A program made the position numbers and the translations under genes. The notes beneath the pieces were generated by a model that had not been told where the DNA came from, ran no database searches, and was given only the letters and a program-made list of their open reading frames with translations. Below are positions 1 through 6,829 of a DNA stretch of 17,408 nucleotides, piece by piece (position 1 is the stretch's first letter; each line of letters opens with the position of its first letter). The stretch is from JARRLC01 sp050290865 (lineage in GTDB: Bacteria; Pseudomonadota; Alphaproteobacteria; Rhizobiales; Rhodomicrobiaceae). The stretch is taken from NCBI GenBank assembly GCA_050290865.1, contig JBNKIW010000048.1, forward strand, positions 1 to 17,408, in the 5' to 3' direction.

Positions 1-315
1 GAGGCTCAGGCCGAGGCCGCCGCTGAAGAAGCCGCGCCCGTCGAAGAGGCTCCGGTGGAGGCCGTCGCTGAGGAAGCCGCGCCGGTCGAAGAGGCTCAGG
101 CCGAGGCCGCCGCTGAAGAAGCCGCGCCCGTCGAAGAGGCTCCGGTGGAGGCCGTCGCGGAGGAAGCTGCGCCGGTCGAAGAGGCTCCGGTGGAGGCGGT
201 CGCTGTGGAAGCCGCGCCTGTCGAGGCGGCTCCGGCTGAGGCAGACGCAGAAGAAGCCGCGCCTGTCGAGGCGGCTCCGGCTGAGGCAGACGCAGAAGAA
301 GCCGCGCCCGTCGAA
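1..315 (+). repeat. Seven tandem 45-bp repeats (15-residue units)
   Basis: Units start at 1, 46, 91, 136, 181, 226 and 271, and each ends in the pattern AAPVE. Bases 1-90 and 91-180 differ at only two positions, and 226-270 and 271-315 also differ at only two. This points to recent duplication of both 90-bp and 45-bp blocks. The array probably continues upstream of the window. Confidence 0.9.
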
Positions 316-1737
316 ACGGTTGCGGCGGAACACGCGCCCGAGCCAGAGCCGACACCAGAGCCGCGCACCGGCTTCGATGATCTTGCCGACGCGTCCTGGC
401 AGCGTGTCAACGAGATGATCACGGAAGACGAGGCGGCGCGCGCCGTTGCGGTGGCAGCGGAAGCGACGACCGAAGCGGCGCAAGCCACGGAGCCCGTTGC
501 AGCGGAAACGGTTTCGGAAGAGCCGGCCCAGCCAGTCAGCGAACCAACGAGCAGCCAGCCATTCGAAGCTCCCACCGATGGAGGGGGGGAAAGGCGCAGC
601 TCCGACGCATCCGATGCAGCAGAGCCCGCGCTGGCGTCCCTGGACGCCGCGGATGATTCCACCGCGGAACAGGCCGCGGAAACAGCCGCTGCCACTGAGA
701 CCAGTCCGGCTGGCGAAATTGCGGTCGAAGCCGCTGAACCGGACGTAACCGCGGAACCCGCAGCGGAAGCCGTAACCGAGCCGACCAGCACCGAGGATAC
801 GGCTGAAGCCTCCCCAGTCGTGGAGACCGTCGAGACTGCTCCAGCGGAGGAAGCCGTGGAAATCCCGGCCGAGGACGTTCTGGAACCCGTGGCAGAGACT
901 GTCGTGGCGGCTGAAGCCGAGGCTGCGGCAGAGGCTGTCGAGGTCTCCGAGGCTGCACCCACCGTCGCGGAGCCGGCCACGACAGAGGAAGAAGCGCGGC
1001 CAGTCATCGCAATTGAAGCCACTCCCGACACGGAGCCGGAGGCAGAGGTGACGGCGGCAACGGAGCAGCCCGCGGAAGCCGTGGAAGAAGTGGCGGCGGC
1101 CGAAGCCGAAACCGCCCCGATGGCTGAAGCAGGCGTGGCTGTGGAGACGGAACCCGCCGCGGCTGTGGAAGAGGTGTCGGCAATCGAAGCCGAAGCCACT
1201 CCGGCCGTGGAAGCGCAAGCGGCTGCGGAGGCCGAACCCGCCGCGGTCGCGGAAGAGGTCACGGCCGTTGAAACCGAAGCCGCTCCGGCCGTGGAAGCGC
1301 AAGCGGCTGCGGAGACCGGGCCGACTGAGACGACAGAAGAGGCGGCGGCCGTCGAAGCCGCTCCAACCGCTGAGGCAGAGGCGGAAGCTGCTGCAGAGGA
1401 ACCCGCTGCAACCGCGGAGACGACGGTTGCCGTCGAGCCGGAGGCACAAGCGGCTGCAACTGCGGAAACGGCTCAGGCCGAAGAAGCGCCCGCCGCTACC
1501 GACGCCGCGCCTATGGCCGAGGATGTGCCTGAAGAGACGGCAGCGAAAACCGAGGCGGCCGAATCTGCGGCATTCGCGGAAGCGGCTCCTGCCGAGTCTC
1601 AGCCCACCGCCGAACCCGCCGAGCCGGTCCAGGCGGAACCTGAATCGGACGTCGAACTGGTCCTCGAAAAGGACCTCAAACCGGCGAAAAAGCGGAGCCT
1701 TTTCAGCCGCCTGTTCGGCGGTTCGCCGGAGCGATGA
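1..1737 (+). CDS. Acidic Ala/Glu/Pro-rich repeat protein, 5' end cut by window
   Basis: The frame is open to base 1, so the true start lies upstream; the GTG at 55 is internal. About 578 residues are visible and almost all are Ala, Glu, Pro, Val and Thr, giving a strongly acidic, probably disordered chain. It opens with seven 15-residue repeats and later has three 28-residue repeats. The only stretch of ordinary composition lies at about bases 361-450 (TGFDDLADASWQRVNEMI). The last ~25 residues are different: basic and amphipathic (KPAKKRSLFSRLFGG), which could bind a membrane or a nucleic acid. No catalytic domain or signal peptide is visible, though the N terminus is missing. mcd follows after 24 bases, so the two may be co-transcribed. 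I do not recognise the family and assign no function. That the frame is real is supported by in-frame repeat periods and the non-repetitive C-terminal tail. Confidence 0.75.
   Translation, partial: EAQAEAAAEEAAPVEEAPVEAVAEEAAPVEEAQAEAAAEEAAPVEEAPVEAVAEEAAPVEEAPVEAVAVEAAPVEAAPAEADAEEAAPVEAAPAEADAEEAAPVETVAAEHAPEPEPTPEPRTGFDDLADASWQRVNEMITEDEAARAVAVAAEATTEAAQATEPVAAETVSEEPAQPVSEPTSSQPFEAPTDGGGERRSSDASDAAEPALASLDAADDSTAEQAAETAAATETSPAGEIAVEAAEPDVTAEPAAEAVTEPTSTEDTAEASPVVETVETAPAEEAVEIPAEDVLEPVAETVVAAEAEAAAEAVEVSEAAPTVAEPATTEEEARPVIAIEATPDTEPEAEVTAATEQPAEAVEEVAAAEAETAPMAEAGVAVETEPAAAVEEVSAIEAEATPAVEAQAAAEAEPAAVAEEVTAVETEAAPAVEAQAAAETGPTETTEEAAAVEAAPTAEAEAEAAAEEPAATAETTVAVEPEAQAAATAETAQAEEAPAATDAAPMAEDVPEETAAKTEAAESAAFAEAAPAESQPTAEPAEPVQAEPESDVELVLEKDLKPAKKRSLFSRLFGGSPER
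1087..1338 (+). repeat. Three 84-bp in-frame repeats (28-residue units)
   Basis: Units start at 1087, 1171 and 1255, each beginning with Glu-Val and carrying patterns such as PAVEAQAAAE. They are more diverged than the 45-bp array. Their period is also different, so the protein grew by at least two separate expansions. Confidence 0.75.
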
Positions 1738-1761
1738 TGACGCAAAAACAGGAGAGCGTTC

Positions 1762-3444
1762 ATGGAAGCAGATGTAACTCAGTCACATAAACTCGAGAAC
1801 ACAACGCTGGTTACACTTGCTTCCAGAACCGCCGAGGCGGCTGACAGACTGCTGGCCAAGGCTATCGCGGCTTCGCGCGCCGTCTTGGCCTCAGATGGCA
1901 GACCGGATGCCGCCGCGCTGGACCGTGAACAGCATCGCGCTCACGGTCTGGCGTGGCTCGCCACCTATGTCGAGGCCGTCAAGCAGACCGCCAACTACGC
2001 CCGCCGCCTTCAGGAGGAAGGGCGCTTCGGCGAAATGGAAAGCCTGCTCGTGCAGATCGCGCTGGGTGAATATGCGGCGCAGATCCTCGGCGGCATCCCG
2101 ATGAGCCAGCTCGAATTCATCCGGCCCGCCGAACTGGCACTCGCTCCGCAAGATCAGGCGGCCTTCGCCGAAGCCGCAGCCCCGCTCATCCAGGGCGGCA
2201 ACACCGCCGGGGCGCGGGCGCGCGTGATCGACCTCATCACCCACGAACACGGCCACGCCATCTTCGGCGACAGCGGCCTGGACGAAACACTGGAAAGCAT
2301 GCGCGCCGAGATGCGGCGCTTCAGCCTCGCCGAGGTCGAGCCGCACGCCCATGCCTGGCATTCGGCCAACGCCTATATTCCGCTCGACGTCATCACCAAG
2401 ATGAGCGAACTCGGCGTCTTCGGCCTGACCATCGGGGAAGAATTTGGCGGCCTCGGCCTCGGCAAGGAATCGATGTGCCTCGTTTCCGAGGAGCTGTCGC
2501 GCGGCTATATCGGCGTCGGATCGCTGGGCACGCGCTCGGAGATCGCCGCGGAGTTGATCCACGGCGCGGGCACGGAGGAGCAGAAGAGCCACTGGCTGCC
2601 GCGCATCGCGTCCGGCGAAATTCTGCCCACGGCCGTCTTCACCGAACCGAACACCGGCTCCGACCTCGCCTCGCTGAAGACGCGCGCCCTGCGCGATGGC
2701 GACGTCTACCGCATCACCGGCCAGAAAACCTGGATCACCCACCCCGTGCGCGCCGATCTGATGACGATCCTCGCGCGCACCGACCCGAACGAAACAGGCT
2801 ATCGCGGCCTGTCGATGTTCCTGGCGCCGAAACCGCGCGGGACGGACGAGGATCCCTTTCCCGCCGAGGGCATGAGCGGCAGCGAAATCGACGTTATCGG
2901 CTATCGCGGCATGAAGGAATACGAGATTTCCTTCGACGGTTTCGCGGTGCCCACCTCGGGCCTCCTGGGCGGCGCGGAAGGCCAGGGCTTCAAGCAGCTC
3001 ATGCAGACCTTCGAAGCCGCGCGTATCCAGACAGCGGCGCGGGCCGTCGGCGTGGCGCAATCCGCGCTTGATCTGGCCCTGCGCTACGCCTGCGAGCGTA
3101 TCCAGTTTGGCAAGGCCATCGTCAATTTCCCGCGCGTCTCCGACAAGATCGTGATGATGGCTGCGGAGACGCTGGTCGCCCGCCAGATCACCTATTTCGC
3201 CGCGCGCCAGAAGGACCACGGCAAACGCTGCGACCTGGAAGCGGGCATGGCGAAGCTGCTCGCGGCACGCATCGCCTGGGCCGCGGCCGACAATGCGGTG
3301 CAGATCCACGGCGGCAACGGTTTCGCCATGGAATACCCGGTGAGCCGCGTGCTGTGCGATGCCCGCATCCTCAGCATTTTCGAGGGCGCGGCGGAAATCC
3401 AGGCGCAGGTCATCGCCCGCCGTCTCCTGGAGACACGCAATTAG
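1762..3444 (+). CDS. mcd: (2S)-methylsuccinyl-CoA dehydrogenase
   Basis: A 560-residue FAD flavoprotein of the acyl-CoA dehydrogenase family. Mcd oxidises (2S)-methylsuccinyl-CoA to mesaconyl-CoA in the ethylmalonyl-CoA pathway of acetyl-CoA assimilation and passes electrons to ETF (family knowledge). An N-terminal extension of about 165 residues, absent from ordinary ~380-residue acyl-CoA dehydrogenases, precedes the core and is the hallmark of Mcd. Core motifs are EEFGGLGLG (~226), FTEPNTGSD (293-301), ITGQKTWIT (~318), ERIQFGK, and HGGNGFAMEYPVSR followed by FEGAAEIQ. Glu541 in that last motif aligns with the usual catalytic base. The ATG at 1762 has GGAGAG six bases upstream. The gene runs convergently into the ankyrin gene with an 11-base gap. 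Another long acyl-CoA dehydrogenase is possible, but the extension and the GVGSLGTRSEIAAELI segment favour Mcd. Confidence 0.88.
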   Translation: MEADVTQSHKLENTTLVTLASRTAEAADRLLAKAIAASRAVLASDGRPDAAALDREQHRAHGLAWLATYVEAVKQTANYARRLQEEGRFGEMESLLVQIALGEYAAQILGGIPMSQLEFIRPAELALAPQDQAAFAEAAAPLIQGGNTAGARARVIDLITHEHGHAIFGDSGLDETLESMRAEMRRFSLAEVEPHAHAWHSANAYIPLDVITKMSELGVFGLTIGEEFGGLGLGKESMCLVSEELSRGYIGVGSLGTRSEIAAELIHGAGTEEQKSHWLPRIASGEILPTAVFTEPNTGSDLASLKTRALRDGDVYRITGQKTWITHPVRADLMTILARTDPNETGYRGLSMFLAPKPRGTDEDPFPAEGMSGSEIDVIGYRGMKEYEISFDGFAVPTSGLLGGAEGQGFKQLMQTFEAARIQTAARAVGVAQSALDLALRYACERIQFGKAIVNFPRVSDKIVMMAAETLVARQITYFAARQKDHGKRCDLEAGMAKLLAARIAWAAADNAVQIHGGNGFAMEYPVSRVLCDARILSIFEGAAEIQAQVIARRLLETRN

Positions 3445-3455
3445 GCGCGTGCCGG

Positions 3456-4952
3456 CTATTTCAGCCCGTTAGCGAGTTCCGCGAATCCCGTCGAGGCGGC
3501 GATGTCGGCGGCATTCTCGCGTTTCTTGTTGCGCAAAGACCGGTCGGCACCTGCCCGCAGAAGCGCTAGGACCGCCTCGACATGGCCTTCGCCCGCCGCG
3601 ATCATCAGCGCCGTGTTGCCGAAGGTGTTGCGCGCGTTGATGTCGGCGCCCGCTTTCACGAGACCGGGAATGACCTGCGCGAGGTTCGCCTTGGCCGCCA
3701 GCATCAGCGGCGTGTTGCCCGAAGGCGTCGCCTGATTCGCGTCGCCCCCGCGTGAAAGAATGAGCCGCGCCACCTTGGCCTGCCCGCGCGCCACCGCCTG
3801 CATGAGCGGCGTTAACCCGCTTCGATTGGCTCGGCGCGGGTCGGCGCCAGCGCGCAGGAGGGCATGGGCCGCCGCGCCATTGCCTTCGTCGGCCGCGACC
3901 CACAGCGGCGTCCGGCCCGTCCCGTCGGCCCTGTCGACCTCGGCCCCCCTGGCGATAAGGGCCTGCACGACCGCGCCGTCACAGGCCGCGCTCGCCAGAA
4001 CCAGCGGCAGTGCCTTGACATCCGCGGCCGCCTGGACTTCGGCACCGCGCGCCAGGAGCGCGGCGATGGTTTTCTCCTCGCAGTGCCGAACGGCCAGCGT
4101 CAACGGCGTCTCGTTCTTCATGCTTCTGGCGTTGACGTCGGCGCCACCGTCGATCAGGCGCAGAGCGGCGGCGCCATGTCCCTTCGCGGCTGCGCGGATC
4201 AGCGGCGTCTCCCCTGCCTTGTTGCGCGCATCAACATCCGCGCCCTCGGCCAGGAGGATGCCGACCACCTGATCGCTGCCTACGCCCGCGGCAAGCGCCA
4301 GCGCGGTATTGCCGTCGGCGTCGCGGGCGGCGAGATCGGCGCCATTACTGACCAGCCCCTGGACGACGTCGAACTGGCCACGGAGCGCGGCTTCGAGGAT
4401 GGCGGGCTTGCCGCTCGACAGCTTCAATGCGTGAGCAGGCCCGCGCTGCGGACGGGTGGTGACGGCCGCGCCCCAGCCTTTCGGCGAGGTTGCGCCCGGC
4501 CCGCCCGCCGTCCCGGAACGCGGCAGCCTCGCCAGCAGTTGCGCAGCTTTCTCGTGGCCGCCCTGCGCCGCGCGCCGCAGCCACGCCTCGGCCTCCTTGC
4601 GGTTGGGCTGCACACCGACACCCGCGAGATACATCTGCCCGAGCGCATATTGCGCCCTGACCATCCCGCTGTTGGCGGCCTGCTGCATCCAGTAGAAGGC
4701 GCCGTTGTCGTCGCGCGCCGCGCCGCGGCCATTGCGGAAAAGCGAGGAAAGCTGATATTGCGCCTCCGCGTCGCCGGTCTTCGCCATTTTCTCCAGGAGC
4801 TTGAAGGCTTTCTCGTACGCTCCGGTGCGCATCGCGGATTTGACGGCGCGCTCTTCTGGCGTCGGCTCTTTCTCAGCACCGGCCGCAGGAGACAACAACG
4901 CCGCCGCCGCGAGAACCGCAGCCGCGCACAGCATATGTTCAGGCCTCGCCAT
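3456..4952 (-). CDS. Exported Sel1-like and ankyrin repeat protein
   Basis: A 498-residue protein. Residues 1-26 form a likely Sec signal peptide (hydrophobic Ala/Leu run ending SPAAGA), so the mature protein should be periplasmic. Residues ~58-140 are Sel1/TPR-like (GDAEAQYQLSSLF, MVRAQYALGQMYLAGVGV). After a Gly/Pro linker, residues ~180-498 hold nine full ankyrin repeats and a partial tenth, with the usual TPLxxAxxxG and LLxxGADxxxR patterns. Both repeat types are protein-binding scaffolds, so no enzymatic activity is expected. The ATG overlaps the last 14 bases of the upstream flavoprotein gene, which indicates translational coupling and one operon. An alternative start at Met7 (4934) would still leave a signal peptide. 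Because it is made with a redox enzyme, it may assemble or protect the periplasmic part of that system (inference). Confidence 0.88.
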   Translation of the reverse strand: MARPEHMLCAAAVLAAAALLSPAAGAEKEPTPEERAVKSAMRTGAYEKAFKLLEKMAKTGDAEAQYQLSSLFRNGRGAARDDNGAFYWMQQAANSGMVRAQYALGQMYLAGVGVQPNRKEAEAWLRRAAQGGHEKAAQLLARLPRSGTAGGPGATSPKGWGAAVTTRPQRGPAHALKLSSGKPAILEAALRGQFDVVQGLVSNGADLAARDADGNTALALAAGVGSDQVVGILLAEGADVDARNKAGETPLIRAAAKGHGAAALRLIDGGADVNARSMKNETPLTLAVRHCEEKTIAALLARGAEVQAAADVKALPLVLASAACDGAVVQALIARGAEVDRADGTGRTPLWVAADEGNGAAAHALLRAGADPRRANRSGLTPLMQAVARGQAKVARLILSRGGDANQATPSGNTPLMLAAKANLAQVIPGLVKAGADINARNTFGNTALMIAAGEGHVEAVLALLRAGADRSLRNKKRENAADIAASTGFAELANGLK

Positions 4953-6243
4953 GCTTGGTCAACACCTCTATGCCGATGGTTTTCAGGAACGCATTGGGCA
5001 GGATACCGCCCGCACAAATAATGACGGCGTTGTTCGGGATGGTGTGCGTCTTGCCTTCCCACTCGATGTCGACGCTGTCGCCGTTGATACTCTTCACCTT
5101 TGACTTCAGCATCACCTTGAGATTGCCGTTTTTTTCGGCGCGGTCCACGCGCTGCCGGTTCTTGGGCTTGGCGCGCGAGAATGCCTCGCTGCGATAGGAG
5201 AGCGTGACGGTCGTCCCGTCCTCCTCGGCAATGCTTCCCGCTGCTTCGAGCGCGCTGTCGCCGCCGCCGACGACCAGCACATGCTGCCCCTCATATTGTT
5301 CCGGATCGATGAGGCGGTACACGACCTTCGTCTGTTCCTCGCCGGGCACGTCGAGTTTACGCGGAGTGCCGCGCCTGCCGATGCACAGCAGCACCGAATT
5401 CGCCCTGTGCGTCGTTTTCGTCGTTTTGACCTCGAAACACGATCCGGTCTGGGTGATGTTCTCGACGCGCTCGCCAAAACTGACCCTGAGGCCGGTATCC
5501 TTGGCAACCCTGTTCCAGAAAGCCAGCAGGTCTTCCTTGCTGATCTCGCGGAACGTCACCTTGCCATAGATGGGCAGCGTCGCGGGCTGCGTCATGACCA
5601 GCTTGCCGCGCGGAAAATGCGCGACCGTGCCGCCGAAGCTGTCCTGCTCCACGGTGACGTGACGCAGCCTGTGCTCCATCGCCGCGAGCGTCGCCGAGAA
5701 ACCGGCGGGACCGGCACCGACGATGATGACGTCCAGCACGCCCGGCGCACCGGCGCGCCCGCGCGCCTTGATAGAGTCCATCGCCTGCCGGCCCTGCTCG
5801 ATCGCGTTGCGCACCAGCCCCATGCCGCCCAGCTCGCCGGCGATGAAGATCCCCGGCACGTTGGTCTCGAAATTCGGCTGGACTGTGGGGATATCCACGC
5901 CCCGCGTCTCGGTGCCAAAAACGAGCGTGATGGCCCCGTGCGGACAGGCCGTGGCGCAGGCGCCATGGCCGATGCATTCCGTCGGCTCGATCAATTCCGC
6001 CTTGTTGTTGATGAAGCCGATGATCTCGCCCTCGGGGCACGCCCTGATGCACGAGCCGCAGGCCAGGCATTTCGACGGGTCGATCTTCGGGTGGAGCGAC
6101 GCCGGTTCGGTCAGGCCCGCCTCGACCGCCTCCTGGCGGGTGCGCAGATTCCGCAACTCGGCTTTCTTGCGGGAGCCGGAATAGACGACCCAGATGACGA
6201 TAAGCGGCGTCGCGTAGAAAAGCAGCAGCGGATCAAACGGCAT
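4939..6243 (-). CDS. Membrane-anchored ferredoxin/FAD NAD(P)H oxidoreductase, permuted flavin fold
   Basis: 434 residues from ATG 6243; a TTG at 6252 (three residues longer) is the alternative and has GAGGG close upstream. Numbering here is from the TTG. Residues ~8-24 are one hydrophobic helix, probably a membrane anchor. Residues 60-106 form a two-cluster ferredoxin domain: C62, C65, C68 and C72P, then C93, H96, C99 and C103P, with His where the second Cys of motif 2 is normally found. Next comes an ETNVPGIFIAGE segment (~129-140), the FAD-contacting motif that normally closes thioredoxin-reductase-like proteins. Only then come the FAD Rossmann motif GAGPAGFSA (~179) and the NAD(P) motif GGGDSALEAA. 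The C terminus stops at IGIEVLTKHGEA, where that motif would usually follow. Basic residues after the second Rossmann strand (YRSEAFSRAKPKNR) suggest NADPH. There is no CxxC redox pair in the flavin part. The likely role is electron transfer between NAD(P)H and a membrane partner encoded by the divergent cytochrome genes. Confidence 0.85.
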   Translation of the reverse strand: MPFDPLLLFYATPLIVIWVVYSGSRKKAELRNLRTRQEAVEAGLTEPASLHPKIDPSKCLACGSCIRACPEGEIIGFINNKAELIEPTECIGHGACATACPHGAITLVFGTETRGVDIPTVQPNFETNVPGIFIAGELGGMGLVRNAIEQGRQAMDSIKARGRAGAPGVLDVIIVGAGPAGFSATLAAMEHRLRHVTVEQDSFGGTVAHFPRGKLVMTQPATLPIYGKVTFREISKEDLLAFWNRVAKDTGLRVSFGERVENITQTGSCFEVKTTKTTHRANSVLLCIGRRGTPRKLDVPGEEQTKVVYRLIDPEQYEGQHVLVVGGGDSALEAAGSIAEEDGTTVTLSYRSEAFSRAKPKNRQRVDRAEKNGNLKVMLKSKVKSINGDSVDIEWEGKTHTIPNNAVIICAGGILPNAFLKTIGIEVLTKHGEA

Positions 6244-6311
6244 TATGGACAAACACCCTCATGACATGCCGCCCCGCACGGGCGGCGGCTCCCACTCCGA
6301 AATCCAAACAG

Positions 6312-6333
6312 AAAAACGGCGCCGCTGGCGCCC
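6312..6333 (-). terminator. Hairpin with T5 in the flavoprotein leader
   Basis: On the minus strand, GGCGCC-AGC-GGCGCC is followed by GTTTTTC. It lies about 70 bases upstream of the flavoprotein start and downstream of both ECF-type promoters. It could be an attenuator or the end of a small RNA. Because GGCGCC is self-complementary, the fold could also form in duplex DNA. Confidence 0.45.
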
Positions 6334-6346
6334 GTAGCAATGCCGG

Positions 6347-6401
6347 AAAAAAGGGGGCGCTCATTACGGACGCAACGCATACGCCATGAAGCGAAGCGCC
6401 C
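6347..6401 (-). terminator. Second terminator-like hairpin with T6 in the leader
   Basis: On the minus strand, GGGCGCT (6401-6395) pairs perfectly with AGCGCCC (6361-6355). Two C residues and a run of six T (6352-6347) follow. The loop of about 33 bases is long for a classical terminator, so confidence is modest. With the 6312-6333 hairpin it makes a tandem pair. Confidence 0.4.
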
Positions 6402-6448
6402 GCTTTGCCTCATCGTCCGCAATGACGCGACCCAGGCACAACTGAAGG

Positions 6449-6472
6449 GCGGAGAACCCCCAGATTCTCCGC
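6449..6472. other. Perfect 8-bp inverted repeat in the divergent intergenic region
   Basis: GCGGAGAA and TTCTCCGC flank an 8-base loop. The repeat lies about 20-45 bases downstream of the start point expected for the proximal ECF site. It may be a stabilising 5' hairpin of that transcript or a protein-binding dyad. Confidence 0.45.
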
Positions 6473-6498
6473 AGAAGTCCGCAAATGCTTTTGATCCG

Positions 6499-6525
6499 AC
6501 AACGGCCACAGCGTCGCCTTATTCC
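6499..6525 (-). promoter_or_regulatory. Proximal ECF-type promoter for the flavoprotein arm
   Basis: On the minus strand, GGAAT (6525-6521), 16 bases, then CGTTGT (6504-6499). This matches the general GGAAC/T...CGTT form of alphaproteobacterial ECF promoters. The start point would be near 6493, leaving a leader of about 250 bases. GGAATAAG and the 16-base spacer are shared with the distal site. Confidence 0.6.
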
Positions 6526-6593
6526 AACCTCAAACCGGTTTTTGATGCCAAAGCGGTCCGGGCCGGCAGTTCCTTGATCCATACCCACCCGCT

Positions 6594-6620
6594 ACAACGA
6601 ACGAGTCCCCGTCTTATTCC
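6594..6620 (-). promoter_or_regulatory. Distal ECF-type promoter for the flavoprotein arm
   Basis: On the minus strand, GGAAT (6620-6616), 16 bases, then CGTTGT (6599-6594). It is the same element as the site 95 bases downstream, including the extended GGAATAAG. Between 6253 and 6829 I see no gene: the stretch holds these two sites, the three inverted repeats and the start signals of the divergent genes. I found no equally good plus-strand copy for the cytochrome arm. The nearest is a weak GGCAG-N18-CGTT starting at 6641. Confidence 0.6.
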
Positions 6621-6829
6621 CGGCCTCGTGCCGCCGGCGTGGCAGCCGTTTTGCCCGTGCGGTCGTTCATCACGATGCTATGATATCGCAGGCGGGAGTC
6701 ACAAAACCGCCGGATTTTTGTAAGGCTTTAGCAGCGCCGCCTGATCGCATACCCACAAAACGATTCGGCTCGCGGCTCTGGCCGCGTTTTCTGACGCGCT
6801 TTGCGATTTGCGGCGCGGGTGGGGGAGCA

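Noticed and set aside
1..315. CRISPR array
   Set aside because: The repeats are contiguous, in frame and lack unique spacers; they are coding tandem repeats.
96..1262. 388-codon open frame on the minus strand, rich in Ser/Ala/Thr
   Set aside because: It is the antisense shadow of the Ala/Glu repeat gene; low-complexity GC-rich codons leave other frames open. The plus frame has the in-frame repeats and a non-repetitive tail.
1891..3309. 472-codon open frame antisense to mcd
   Set aside because: It lies entirely opposite a gene with clear acyl-CoA dehydrogenase motifs, and its own translation shows no recognisable domain.
3864..5021. 385-codon plus-strand frame opposite the ankyrin gene
   Set aside because: The periodicity comes from the ankyrin repeats on the minus strand; there is no independent domain.
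6243..6509. 88-codon minus-strand frame over the leader
   Set aside because: Its GTG lies upstream of the likely start point of the proximal promoter, it passes through both terminator-like stems, and its composition is not protein-like.
6364..6588. 74-codon minus-strand frame starting with GTG near the expected start point of the distal ECF promoter, with CxxC
   Set aside because: It could be a leaderless small protein, but it runs across the second ECF site, begins with GTG, and shows no family resemblance. Not strong enough to annotate.
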